IMG/VR virus record: IMGVR_UViG_3300017637_000005
Span: 1-40,052 of that record
Origin: a virus
Direction: 5' to 3' (one strand)
DNA length: 40,052 nt
The notes under the pieces were generated by a model. It was given only the letters and a program-made list of their open reading frames with translations. It searched no databases and was not told the DNA's origin. This document shows positions 6,545 to 13,876 of this stretch, piece after piece. The position numbers and the translations under genes are program-made. Position 1 is the stretch's first letter. The number at the start of each line of letters is the position of its first letter.

Positions 6545-8568
6545 GCTGCCATCCTTTCCGCGACTTCGCCTGACCAGTTCGCCGCGACCAGCGCGCGGGC
6601 GACGGGCGGGCAGACGCTGTTGCCGATCGCGCTGATCTGTTCGGCGATGGTGAGGGGGCGTTCGGTCCATTTGCCGCGCAGCTGCACCGGCACGATGGGG
6701 TCGAGCTTGTAATCGGGCGGGAAGCCCTGGGCGTTTGCCAGCTCGCGGGGCTTGAGCATCCGCAGGCCGATATCGACGATGACATAGGTCACCGCGTCGA
6801 TCCTCACCGTCACGACGGCGAAGCGCGCGCGGGTGGTGATCGTGTCGAGCGGGCGATCGACCGGCTGAATTTGCGCGGCCTCACCATCGCCGTCGGTGCC
6901 GTAATATTTGACCAGGAAGGCGGCGGTGCGGACGGCGCGGTCCATCAGTTCGGGCGGGAGTGCACCTTCCTCGATCAGCGTCGTTTCGACGATGCGTTGT
7001 TGCGAGCCGCTGGTGGTCGCGGTCGAGAGCGGGCGATCGGCGGCGCGGCCGGCGCTGTTGGTGTTGCGCGGCCCGCCGTTCGCCTGTTCGATATGGGCGG
7101 CGACGATCGCGTGCTTCGCGCCATCCGCCATAGCGGTAGGCATGGGATGCCCAAGATCGCGAGCGCGTTCCCCCGAATAGAAGCTGGACAGGAAGGCGGT
7201 GACCGCCGCCGCCTGCGATCCCTTGGCCGTGACGGTGCCGAGGGGCTTGGCGGGATCGAGGGCGCGGGGTGCCTGGCCGTCGCGCTCGCCATTGCCCATC
7301 TTGATCAGGGTCGCGGCGGCGAGGCCGTTGGTGTCTTTCTTCGACGCGGCAACGGTGTGGTGCGGTTCATCGACCGCGCGGCTTGCCCCGCCGTGTTGGC
7401 CATAGGTGATAATCGGAGCGAGACTTGCTGTGCCCAAGGCCTCGTCTCGCGATGATGTGACGGTCGGCGCGGGGTCGCGCAGATCGTGATGGCCCTTGCC
7501 CCGGCGCTTGCCGCTTTTGTCCTGCTCGCCGTGCCCGGTGCGGACCAGTGTCGCGCCGACCATGCCGAGCGGGGTTGCTCCGGCGGGGCGCGCGGGCTGG
7601 CCGTTAGCGGTGACCGTAGGCATGGGATCGGCCATGTCGGAGCCGCAGCCGGTGCCGTGATATTTGGTGACGTGCGGGGCCAGGGCGATATCCGCCGCAG
7701 CCAGCTCGCCGCGATGCGCGCCTGTGATGGTGCGGAACGGCTCGGCGATATCGTGGACGCGGACGCTGCCCTGATGGGTCAGCGGGACGATGAAGGGGCG
7801 GGCGGCGTTGACGACGTAGCGCATGACGCCGTGGGCGATGCGGCGCTTGGTCGCTTCGGCCAGCTCGCGCGGGCGGTCGAAGATCGAGGGGCAGGGGATC
7901 GACCAGTCGATGCACTCGGCGGCGGTGCGGTAGGGCAGGAGCTTACCCGCCTTGACCGCCGGGCTGTCGAGTGCGCCATGGGTCGGTTTCGGCCAAACGA
8001 TCGGCAGGCCGTCGCGGCGCATGATCATGTAGAGGCGTTTGCGGCTGGTCGGTGCGCCATAGTGGCTGGCGATCAGCACCCGCCATTCGACGCGATAGCC
8101 GAGGCGGCGGATCGCGGTGACGAACCGCTTGAACTCGCGCCCCTTCTGGCCGGGGATCGGCACGCCGTCGGCGTCGAGCGGGGCGGCGTATTCGAATTCC
8201 TCGACGTTTTCGAGGAAGCCGACGACGGGCCGCGTCTGTTCGAGCCAGTGGATCACTTCCCAGCACAGCGCGCGGATCGAGCGATCCTTGACCGGTCCGC
8301 CCTTCGCCTTGCTGAATTCCTTGCAATCCGGGCTGAACCACGCCCCCGCGACGGGGCGACCGCGCGTTGCCTGGCGCGGAAGGAAGGGCATCCGAATATC
8401 GGTGCAGTGATGATCGGCGGTCGGGTGGTTCGCCTTGTGAATCGCGATGGCGGTCGGGCTGTGGTTGATCGCGATGTCAACGTCGCGACCGATGGCCTGG
8501 GCGATGCCGGTGCTGGCACCGCCGCCGCCGGCGAACCCGTCGATGAACAGGGGGTGTGGGCGCATCAT
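6541..8568 (-). CDS. DNA cytosine-5 methyltransferase with repetitive target region
   Basis: The 675-residue protein has the cytosine-5 methyltransferase motifs in order: motif I FIDGFAGGGGASTG (8-21, binds S-adenosylmethionine), motif IV with the catalytic cysteine in SPDCKEFSKAKGG (Cys82), motif VI ENV (120-122) and motif VIII in SRKRLYMI. The catalytic motif reads PDC instead of the common PCQ, a variant seen in phage enzymes. It is about 250 residues longer than a typical bacterial enzyme because of a repetitive region between motif VIII and the C-terminal conserved block around MLKPRELANAQGFP. The double ATG at 8563-8568 follows AAAGGAG. Its likely role is protection of phage DNA from host restriction. 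No cognate nuclease is present. Confidence 0.92.
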   Translation of the reverse strand: MMRPHPLFIDGFAGGGGASTGIAQAIGRDVDIAINHSPTAIAIHKANHPTADHHCTDIRMPFLPRQATRGRPVAGAWFSPDCKEFSKAKGGPVKDRSIRALCWEVIHWLEQTRPVVGFLENVEEFEYAAPLDADGVPIPGQKGREFKRFVTAIRRLGYRVEWRVLIASHYGAPTSRKRLYMIMRRDGLPIVWPKPTHGALDSPAVKAGKLLPYRTAAECIDWSIPCPSIFDRPRELAEATKRRIAHGVMRYVVNAARPFIVPLTHQGSVRVHDIAEPFRTITGAHRGELAAADIALAPHVTKYHGTGCGSDMADPMPTVTANGQPARPAGATPLGMVGATLVRTGHGEQDKSGKRRGKGHHDLRDPAPTVTSSRDEALGTASLAPIITYGQHGGASRAVDEPHHTVAASKKDTNGLAAATLIKMGNGERDGQAPRALDPAKPLGTVTAKGSQAAAVTAFLSSFYSGERARDLGHPMPTAMADGAKHAIVAAHIEQANGGPRNTNSAGRAADRPLSTATTSGSQQRIVETTLIEEGALPPELMDRAVRTAAFLVKYYGTDGDGEAAQIQPVDRPLDTITTRARFAVVTVRIDAVTYVIVDIGLRMLKPRELANAQGFPPDYKLDPIVPVQLRGKWTERPLTIAEQISAIGNSVCPPVARALVAANWSGEVAERMAA
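6800..7752 (-). repeat. Degenerate protein repeats in the methyltransferase target region
   Basis: At least six diverged units share a core of the form P-x-PTVTA or RPLxTxT, followed 10-25 residues later by a hydrophobic strand such as LAPHVTKYHG, LAPIITYGQHGG or AFLSSFYSGE. Examples of the core are FRTITGAH, MPTVTANGQ, APTVTSSR, LGTVTAKGS, LSTATTSGS and LDTITTRA. Unit length is roughly 40-50 residues. The repeats are visible in protein; the DNA copies have diverged. They fill the place of the target recognition domain. Confidence 0.75.
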
Positions 8569-8738
8569 GCGGCTCCTTTGATCTTGCAGAAGGGCGAGCG
8601 GCATTGGCGTGCCGCGCTGTCCTCGACCCGCGCGTCGCATTGCTCGCACCACAAGAAGGTGCGGCTATCGCGCCATTGCGCGACGGTCCGATGTTTGCGG
8701 TAGGGGAAGCTACCGATAGCTGCGGTGGGGCGGCTCAT
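8565..8738 (-). CDS. Small putative zinc-binding protein
   Basis: A 57-residue basic protein with four cysteines arranged as CEQC ... CRSPFC near its C-terminal half, a spacing that suggests one zinc ribbon or knuckle. It is linked by ATGA overlaps to the small membrane protein upstream and the cytosine methyltransferase downstream. Length and charge fit a small nucleic-acid-binding factor, but no family is recognised. Confidence 0.6.
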   Translation of the reverse strand: MSRPTAAIGSFPYRKHRTVAQWRDSRTFLWCEQCDARVEDSAARQCRSPFCKIKGAA

Positions 8739-8869
8739 TGCAGCCACCGTGCAAACGCGATCAGCGCGCCGATCGCGATGACGAAGACAATCGCGGCACC
8801 GCAGCCGATGCCGAGGCCGCGCGTGAACTGGTCGCCGATGTGCTCATAGTCTTCGGGCTTGATCTTCAT
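8735..8869 (-). CDS. Small single-pass membrane protein
   Basis: A 44-residue frame with a charged start (MKIKPEDYEHIGDQ) and one transmembrane segment near residues 20-40 (GLGIGCGAAIVFVIAIGALI). ATGA overlaps on both sides argue that it is translated as part of the early operon. Function unknown. The size is that of a phage membrane microprotein. Confidence 0.6.
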   Translation of the reverse strand: MKIKPEDYEHIGDQFTRGLGIGCGAAIVFVIAIGALIAFARWLQ

Positions 8870-9093
8870 GCTTCGTCTCCTTCTCCGGTGAGGCGCGCCG
8901 CGTTGCGGTAGGCCTGTTGGGGAGTGGTCTTTCGATGCGGCTCGGGGGCCGGGGCGATGGGGAGCGGGGGAAGGGCGCGACCGGCGCGGCGGGCGGCGAG
9001 GCGTGCGATGGCGGCGGCGTGAAAGGCTTTTGCCGCCGCGAGCCGTTCGGGGCTGTTGTCGCCCTTCCCCGTGCCGCGCCGCCGGGCCATCAT
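8866..9093 (-). CDS. Small basic hypothetical protein
   Basis: A 75-residue protein with an N-terminal basic stretch (MMARRRGTGKG) and a helical Ala/Arg-rich segment at about 15-40, then a proline-rich part. It starts at a double ATG that overlaps the stop of the Myb-like gene upstream, and its own stop overlaps the next start. No family or motif is recognised. Confidence 0.55.
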   Translation of the reverse strand: MMARRRGTGKGDNSPERLAAAKAFHAAAIARLAARRAGRALPPLPIAPAPEPHRKTTPQQAYRNAARLTGEGDEA

Positions 9094-9419
9094 CCCGCCC
9101 CGGTCAGGCTACCCGGGCAGGGCAGGCCCATGCGCTGAGCCTTGCTATGCACCGCCTTTGTCGTGCGGCCGGGCAAGAGTCTGGCGGTGCCGCACCCGCC
9201 CAGCTTGGGATAGGCGCGGCACAGCACCGCCAGTTCGTCCCGCGTCCAGCGGGCTTCGCGCCGAAGCCCGAGCTGTGCCGCACGATCGTAGATCGCGTTC
9301 AGGGTCCGGTTGGTGAGCAGTCGCGCCACCCGGCTTGCCCCGCCCTTCGGGTATTCGCGGCGCAGCGTTTCTTCTTCCGACCGCCGCCAGAAGTGGGAGT
9401 GGATGGTGTCAGTGGTCAT
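9090..9419 (-). CDS. Two-repeat SANT/Myb-like helix-turn-helix protein
   Basis: The 109-residue protein contains two similar helical units. The first runs from about FWRRSEEETLRREYP to IYDRAAQLGL, the second from RWTRDELAVLCRAYP to VHSKAQRMGL. Each has the pattern W/F-x3-E-x2-LxxxYP ... ARLLxxRTxxAxxxxAxxxGL, which is the layout of small SANT/Myb-like DNA-binding repeats found in phage and alphaproteobacterial regulators. It probably binds DNA within the early operon. The ATGA overlaps at both ends show coupling. The target is unknown. Confidence 0.68.
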   Translation of the reverse strand: MTTDTIHSHFWRRSEEETLRREYPKGGASRVARLLTNRTLNAIYDRAAQLGLRREARWTRDELAVLCRAYPKLGGCGTARLLPGRTTKAVHSKAQRMGLPCPGSLTGAG

Positions 9420-9619
9420 GGCGCACCCCCGATCAGGACGCACAGCGACGGTCCGCCGGCGGCGGCGATGGCGAGGACGATCAGGACGCCGGTGGTGCAG
9501 CCGAGCAGCCAAGCCGTTGCCCAGGTCGAGCGGCGGGGGGCGAGGCCGAGGCGGATCGCCGAGCCGGTGGTGCAGCGACTGCAGGTGCAGCCCTGACGGT
9601 GGATGCGGGCGGGGGCCAT
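9416..9619 (-). CDS. Small membrane protein with N-terminal Cys motif
   Basis: A 67-residue frame with a CTCSRC cluster at about residues 11-16 and one hydrophobic segment at about 34-52, ending in a short tail. Its stop overlaps the Myb-like gene start by ATGA. No clear ribosome site precedes the ATG, which lies one base past the upstream stop, so coupling is likely. Function unknown. Confidence 0.55.
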   Translation of the reverse strand: MAPARIHRQGCTCSRCTTGSAIRLGLAPRRSTWATAWLLGCTTGVLIVLAIAAAGGPSLCVLIGGAP

Positions 9620-9620
9620 G

Positions 9621-9797
9621 TCAGGCCACCGCGCATTTGCGGGGGCGGACGCCGTGCGCCGGGGCGATGGCGCAGTCGCCGCAGACGGGGGTGCCGCGAC
9701 GGATGGCCCAGCCATCGGGGAGGGTCTGGCCCACGCTGTTGCTCTTGGTGCCGCAGCTGCATTCGAAGGTGACGGGATCGGCAAGTTTCGCGTTCAT
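9621..9797 (-). CDS. Small zinc-ribbon-like protein
   Basis: A 58-residue protein with a CSC pair near residues 13-15 and CGDC near 40-43, the arrangement of a minimal zinc ribbon. A ribosome site GGAG lies 8 bases upstream of the ATG at 9797. It is downstream of the replication protein gene in the same operon. It may bind nucleic acid or be structural; nothing more can be said. Confidence 0.6.
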   Translation of the reverse strand: MNAKLADPVTFECSCGTKSNSVGQTLPDGWAIRRGTPVCGDCAIAPAHGVRPRKCAVA

Positions 9798-9874
9798 GGA
9801 TTGTCTCCGGTTCGATTGAGGGGAGGGGCTGGGGCGCGGGGCGGGGCGCGCTGGCGGGTCGCGCGCGGGGTCAT
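9794..9874 (-). CDS. Possible 26-residue coupling peptide
   Basis: A 26-codon frame is joined by ATGA overlaps to the replication gene upstream and to the zinc-ribbon gene downstream. The peptide is Pro/Arg/Ala-rich. It may be a real microprotein or only a reinitiation bridge between the two larger genes. The next gene has its own ribosome site, so the bridge is not required. Confidence 0.3.
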   Translation of the reverse strand: MTPRATRQRAPPRAPAPPLNRTGDNP

Positions 9875-12531
9875 CGGTCGGCGTCCTTTGCGCCGCCGCC
9901 CTTGCCGAGCTGATGGAAGACCCAGCACCGCACCGACTGTCCGGCTGGGTTGTTCACCGCCTTGCTGGCGGCGATGAACTTGCGGCTCTTGCTGTTGCGG
10001 AGCAGCTTTTTGAGGAGCCCCATGTCGGGCACCGACAGGCCGAAGCTGCGGCAGCGCGATTCAAACTCGACCAGGTTGACCGCGATGATGTTTTCGGCGT
10101 CGCGCGAGTGGTTGAGGGACTTGCCCTCATAGGCGGCGTCGCGCGTCTCGCGATCGAGGAGCCATGTGTAGCGTTCCCAGAATTCGGCGACCTTTTCGTG
10201 ATCGCCGCCGGTCGCTTCCTGCGCGGCCAGCGCCATCGCATCGATGAAGGTCAGGGTGTCATCGATCCATTCGCGGCGACAGTTCGGGAACAGGCGGGGC
10301 AGGGTTTCGATCGCCGCCGCCAGCTGGGCATGGTTCTTGATGATGCGGTCGTTGTGCAGACCGACGGCGCGGCGGGGCAGATCGCGGTCGTGATGGGCCG
10401 AGCGGTCGAAATAGAGCTCGAGCCATTTCGCTTCGCTGCGCACGACATGCACGATGGTCGCGGACGCCGTGTCGGCGGGCCATTGCTCAAGCCGCCGGGC
10501 CGCTTCCTTGGTCGCCGGGGTGCGGCCATCCTTGTCGATGCGCAGCGTGATCAGGCGTTCAAGCACCGCCGGGATCGCGTCGATCGGGTCGTTCTGGACG
10601 AGGTAGATAGTGCCGAGAAAGGGCGGCTCGCTGGTCTCGTAGCCGTTCGATTTCTGGCCGGTGCCGCGCGGCGAGCGCCCGTTGAACAGCACGAGCAGGT
10701 CGTTGTAATCATACTGGCGGTAGCCGCCGCGCTTGTCGTCGTCGCGCTTGCCCTCGACCAGGCCGACGGGCAGGTTCGACACCTTGATCAGGCTGCGGGC
10801 GATGAAGGCCGGGGTGGCCTTGTTCGGGTCGAACCCTTCATAGCCGTAGCGACCGAGCAGCTTCCAAAGAAACTCGATGATCGTCGATTTGCCGGATCCC
10901 GGTTCGCCGATGACCTGAAGGAAGCCGAGCGACTTTTCGCGCAGGCGGATTTGCACCGCGAACAGCGACATGATGAAGAAGCCGAGCGCGACCAGGCCGC
11001 GCGGCCCCCATGCCGTCCACACATCGGGCAACCAGCTGAAATCGACCCGATCGGGATCGTAGCTGATGTCGAGCATCCGTTCGGTCGAGCGGGGCTTCAC
11101 CGCCGCCTTGCCGAAATCGAAATAGCTTTCGCGGTTGATTCCGATCACGCGGCCTTCGCGCACCGCGATATCGCCGAGCATCCATGCCCGGTGCGGGTGC
11201 GAATAGCCGGTGAAGTAGATGGGTTCGACCACCTTGAGCTGGCGCGTCTGGTTGCGCATCAGGCGGTCGAGCTGTTCGCCCGTCCCGGCCCACATGCCCG
11301 CGAACGCCATCAGCCGCTTCTTGAACTCCCCGCTGTTCGCGCAGGCAGCCGCCGAAAAGCGCGCCTTGACCGTCGGCTGGCCGAACGGGAAATCGATCTG
11401 AAGGAAGTAATTGGTTTCGTCGGAGATTTCGTCGCGCTCGCGGTAGAGCAAGCGGAAGGCGCAATTGGCGATCTCATCGACTTCGATCGTGCGGTTCTTG
11501 TCCTCATCATATTTGATCCGCGCCCACCACAGGCGGTTGCCGTGGCGGAAGTCGAAGGATGAGATGGGCAGGCGATCGGCGATCAGCTTCGCCTTTTCGC
11601 GCGGCGTCTTCGCGATCGTGACCGCGCCGTTCCACAGATATTGTTCGAAGCTTTCGTCGGAGAGCGGGGCCTTGGCCGGGTCGCCCTTCCACGCCTTGTG
11701 CCGCAGCCAGAGGTCGTTCCAGTCGAGCTTGTCGCCCTCGCCATCGGGGCGGACCTGCATCGCGGTCGCTTCCCACCCCTGCTCGATCGCCTTGTCGACG
11801 AACTTACGGGTCCATTCGGTGCCGGCGCGGCCCACGTCGAAGGCGAAGACGAGGCGGGGGCGGGTGACTTTCTTGATCCGCTCGAGCTCGGCGCGGAGCG
11901 CGGAGAGGAAGTGTTCGGGCCAGACGTTGACCGACATTGCCGACACGGCGAGCTTGCCCGCCATGGTCAGGGCCGTGGCGTCGAAGATGCCCTCTGCGAT
12001 CAGGATATCGTCGGCCTGGGCGAGCATTTCCAGCGTGGTGCTGGGCGGCATCCACACATGGCCCTTCCAGCTTCCGCCCCACGCGAAATGCGCCTTTTTC
12101 TCAAAGCGTCCGACGCGATCGATCAGGCGTTCCCACCAGGTGTCGCCGACGCGGAAGCGCACCGTGGCGCTGGTCGCGCCGGTCTTTTGGCAGCGGAACA
12201 GCTCCTGAGTGTAGGTGCCCGCGAGCAGCTTCAGATCGAGGCCGCGTTCGAATTCGAGATAGGCGTCGGCGGTGGCGTTGGGCCGTTCCTCGCTGACCTT
12301 GAACCGCTTCGACCAGTCTTCGAACAGATCGGGGAGGATGTTGCGGACGCTGTCTTCCCAGCCGCAGTTTTCCTGTCGGCTGCACCGCACGATCTTGGGG
12401 TCTTCGGCGGCGCAAAACGCCTCCCACTTGCCGCACGCGGGGCATTGCCCTTCCTGCAACCAGCTGCCCCGGTCCTTCTTAAACCGGAACTGGGCTTTGA
12501 GCCCTTTCAGGATGTCGTCGGCGAAACTCAC
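9871..12531 (-). CDS. Phage replication protein with zinc finger, Toprim and P-loop ATPase (primase-helicase-like)
   Basis: The 886-residue protein combines a zinc-binding N terminus (Cys30, Cys33, Cys50, Cys56), a Toprim-like domain with the catalytic-type glutamate in ILIAEGIFDA (Glu180) and the FAFDVGRAG strand near 229-237, and a C-terminal ATPase with Walker A GEPGSGKST (542-550). This is the layout of a primase joined to a helicase-like motor, so it should prime and unwind DNA at the phage origin. It replaces the rolling-circle protein A of P2, which implies a different replication mode. The start is GTG at 12531, with GGAG about 10 bases upstream. It is the first large gene of the leftward early operon. 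Confidence 0.82.
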   Translation of the reverse strand: MSFADDILKGLKAQFRFKKDRGSWLQEGQCPACGKWEAFCAAEDPKIVRCSRQENCGWEDSVRNILPDLFEDWSKRFKVSEERPNATADAYLEFERGLDLKLLAGTYTQELFRCQKTGATSATVRFRVGDTWWERLIDRVGRFEKKAHFAWGGSWKGHVWMPPSTTLEMLAQADDILIAEGIFDATALTMAGKLAVSAMSVNVWPEHFLSALRAELERIKKVTRPRLVFAFDVGRAGTEWTRKFVDKAIEQGWEATAMQVRPDGEGDKLDWNDLWLRHKAWKGDPAKAPLSDESFEQYLWNGAVTIAKTPREKAKLIADRLPISSFDFRHGNRLWWARIKYDEDKNRTIEVDEIANCAFRLLYRERDEISDETNYFLQIDFPFGQPTVKARFSAAACANSGEFKKRLMAFAGMWAGTGEQLDRLMRNQTRQLKVVEPIYFTGYSHPHRAWMLGDIAVREGRVIGINRESYFDFGKAAVKPRSTERMLDISYDPDRVDFSWLPDVWTAWGPRGLVALGFFIMSLFAVQIRLREKSLGFLQVIGEPGSGKSTIIEFLWKLLGRYGYEGFDPNKATPAFIARSLIKVSNLPVGLVEGKRDDDKRGGYRQYDYNDLLVLFNGRSPRGTGQKSNGYETSEPPFLGTIYLVQNDPIDAIPAVLERLITLRIDKDGRTPATKEAARRLEQWPADTASATIVHVVRSEAKWLELYFDRSAHHDRDLPRRAVGLHNDRIIKNHAQLAAAIETLPRLFPNCRREWIDDTLTFIDAMALAAQEATGGDHEKVAEFWERYTWLLDRETRDAAYEGKSLNHSRDAENIIAVNLVEFESRCRSFGLSVPDMGLLKKLLRNSKSRKFIAASKAVNNPAGQSVRCWVFHQLGKGGGAKDADR

Positions 12532-12630
12532 GCGGCAAAGTCTCCGGGCAAAGCGAGGCCCTTCCCGGCGCGCGGTGCGCCGGGTTGCTGGTCGGTCGAG
12601 GATGGATCGGTCGGTTGAAGCGCGCCGGCG
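12532..12630. other. Short intergenic gap with no recognised feature
   Basis: These 99 bases separate the ogr-like gene from the replication gene. I see a ribosome site for the latter (GGAG) and no convincing promoter or terminator. Confidence 0.4.
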
Positions 12631-13002
12631 TCAGCCGGTGAACATGCTGATCTGGTCGCTGTCGCCGTCACCCGTGCGGGGCGGCAGGACATGCGGCACC
12701 TTGTCGCGCGGGCAGACCGGCAGATCGAGGTCGGGCCGCTCCACCAGCCCCGGGTTGAAGCTGTGCACGAAGCTGATTTCGGCCATGAAGGTATGGCCGC
12801 AACCGGTGTTGGTGCAGTGGGCGTGGAGGTGCTTCACCTTTTCGGTGATCCGTTCCGACCGCCGAATGAAGCACGGTGCCTCACATTTCGGGCAGGTGAT
12901 CAGCGCGGAATCGCGCGCGGGCGCACCGCCCGAACGGACGCGGAATTCCAGCGGCGCCTGAATAAGCGGCTGACCCTGCGGTTTCCCCCCCTGGGCGCTC
13001 AT
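12631..13002 (-). CDS. ogr: Ogr/Delta-like zinc-finger activator of late transcription
   Basis: The 123-residue protein has the Ogr/Delta signature: CPKC (Cys37, Cys40), an RRSERITEKVKHLHAHC stretch, and CTNTGCGHTF with Cys63 and Cys68, so the zinc ligands are spaced CX2C ... CX4C. The family is known to switch on late operons of P2-like phages by binding a dyad centred near -55 and contacting RNA polymerase. It is longer than P2 Ogr (72 residues), with an added N-terminal arm and a C-terminal tail. It sits in the leftward early transcript instead of next to gene D as in P2. The dyads upstream of the holin, J and O/P are its best candidate targets. Confidence 0.85.
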   Translation of the reverse strand: MSAQGGKPQGQPLIQAPLEFRVRSGGAPARDSALITCPKCEAPCFIRRSERITEKVKHLHAHCTNTGCGHTFMAEISFVHSFNPGLVERPDLDLPVCPRDKVPHVLPPRTGDGDSDQISMFTG

Positions 13003-13469
13003 CCGTCGGTTCCTCCCTGCCCTTCTCCGCCGCGCAGGCTGATCAGCAAAGCTTGGAAGGCCTGCATCCCTTCCTCCACTTCATTAATTGCGCGGAGGCG
13101 TGTCGCTGGGTCTTGCGCCTCTGTGGCCGCTGCGAGCGCGGCCGCGATGGCTTCGCCCGTCTCTTTGACTGCGACGCTCGAAGCGGCGACCAGTTCGGCG
13201 CGGCGCTGATCTGCGCCTGCGCCGCCAAGTTCCAGGGCAGCGGCATAGGCTTCGAATAGCGGCGCACCCACGCCCCCGGCGCGGCGGTAGGCGCGATCGA
13301 GCCGAATGGCGTCCTGCAAGCTGATGTCGCGACCGGTGTCCGGGTCGCTAAGCTTACGCACGGTCCATTCGGATTTTTCGACCACATCGGCGCAACCATC
13401 CCAACCGAGCACGTCGGCAATCCGCGAGAGGGCGCGATAGGGCGTCATGGGGCGGCGTAGCTTGGTCAT
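12999..13469 (-). CDS. CII-like phage regulatory protein (putative)
   Basis: A 156-residue protein whose first 60 residues hold a likely helix-turn-helix (ADVLGWDGCADVVEKSEWTV, then RKLSDPDTGRDISLQDAIRL), similar to small regulators in alphaproteobacterial prophages. The rest is a long Ala-rich helical region ending in a Gly-rich tail. ATGA overlaps connect it to the Cro-like gene upstream and to ogr downstream, so all three are made from one leftward transcript. A role in the lysis-lysogeny choice is inferred from position. A start at 13448 (MTPYRA) is possible but breaks the overlap. Confidence 0.6.
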   Translation of the reverse strand: MTKLRRPMTPYRALSRIADVLGWDGCADVVEKSEWTVRKLSDPDTGRDISLQDAIRLDRAYRRAGGVGAPLFEAYAAALELGGAGADQRRAELVAASSVAVKETGEAIAAALAAATEAQDPATRLRAINEVEEGMQAFQALLISLRGGEGQGGTDG

Positions 13470-13792
13470 GCGCGCACCGCGCGGGCGAGGGTGACCGGGC
13501 CGTCCAAATTCGGATGGATATTGCCGTAGAAGCGCGCGCTCGCCCCATCTACCCCGAGGAAGCGCGTGTCGAAGCGCGCGCGAGGATAAAGGTCGGGGCG
13601 AAGGAAATAGCATGGGATGCCGTAGAGCCGCTCGGCTTCGAGAACGAATTCACCCGCCATCTGCTTGGACTGGTTGATCCAGCGCCACACCTTCGGCTGC
13701 GACGTTTTCAGATCGCGCGCGAGCTGGCTGTCGCTGCCTGCTTTGTCACGGCAGGCGAGGAGGGCTTCGTAACGGGTCATCTCTTCATCCAT
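13466..13792 (-). CDS. Cro/YdaS-like HTH regulator
   Basis: The 108-residue protein has a compact N-terminal helix-turn-helix (SQLARDLKTSQPKVWRWINQ, about residues 22-41) followed by FVLEAERLYGIPCYFLRPDLYP, which resembles YdaS/Cro-type repressors. It is divergent from the S24 repressor across an 84-bp operator region, the standard cro/cI arrangement, so it probably represses the lysogenic promoter during lytic growth. The start at 13792 lies 9 bases after a -10 like TATAGC and would be leaderless. ATG 13780 (MTRYEALL) is an alternative start with a weak GAAGAG upstream. Confidence 0.75.
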   Translation of the reverse strand: MDEEMTRYEALLACRDKAGSDSQLARDLKTSQPKVWRWINQSKQMAGEFVLEAERLYGIPCYFLRPDLYPRARFDTRFLGVDGASARFYGNIHPNLDGPVTLARAVRA

Positions 13793-13876
13793 GAAGAGTG
13801 GCTATACAGATATGAATAGGCCGGTCAACAGATTTGTTGAGTGCGGCCCTATTCAGTTTCGTATAGGGCTAACGCT
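13793..13876. promoter_or_regulatory. cI/cro operator and divergent promoters with nested dyads
   Basis: Three inverted repeats share almost one centre (13833-13834): CTATAC (13802-13807) with GTATAG (13861-13866), TGAATAGG (13813-13820) with CCTATTCA (13848-13855), and CAACA (13826-13830) with TGTTG (13835-13839). A leftward promoter fits TTGACC (complement of 13823-13828) and TATAGC (complement of 13801-13806), 16 bp apart. A rightward -10, TATAGG, lies at 13862-13867. Both -10 elements fall on the outer dyad, so one bound repressor complex could block both. Confidence 0.72.

Noticed and set aside
8565-9797. Toxin-antitoxin pair among the small early genes
   Set aside because: No family motif was recognised. 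Size and overlap alone are not enough.
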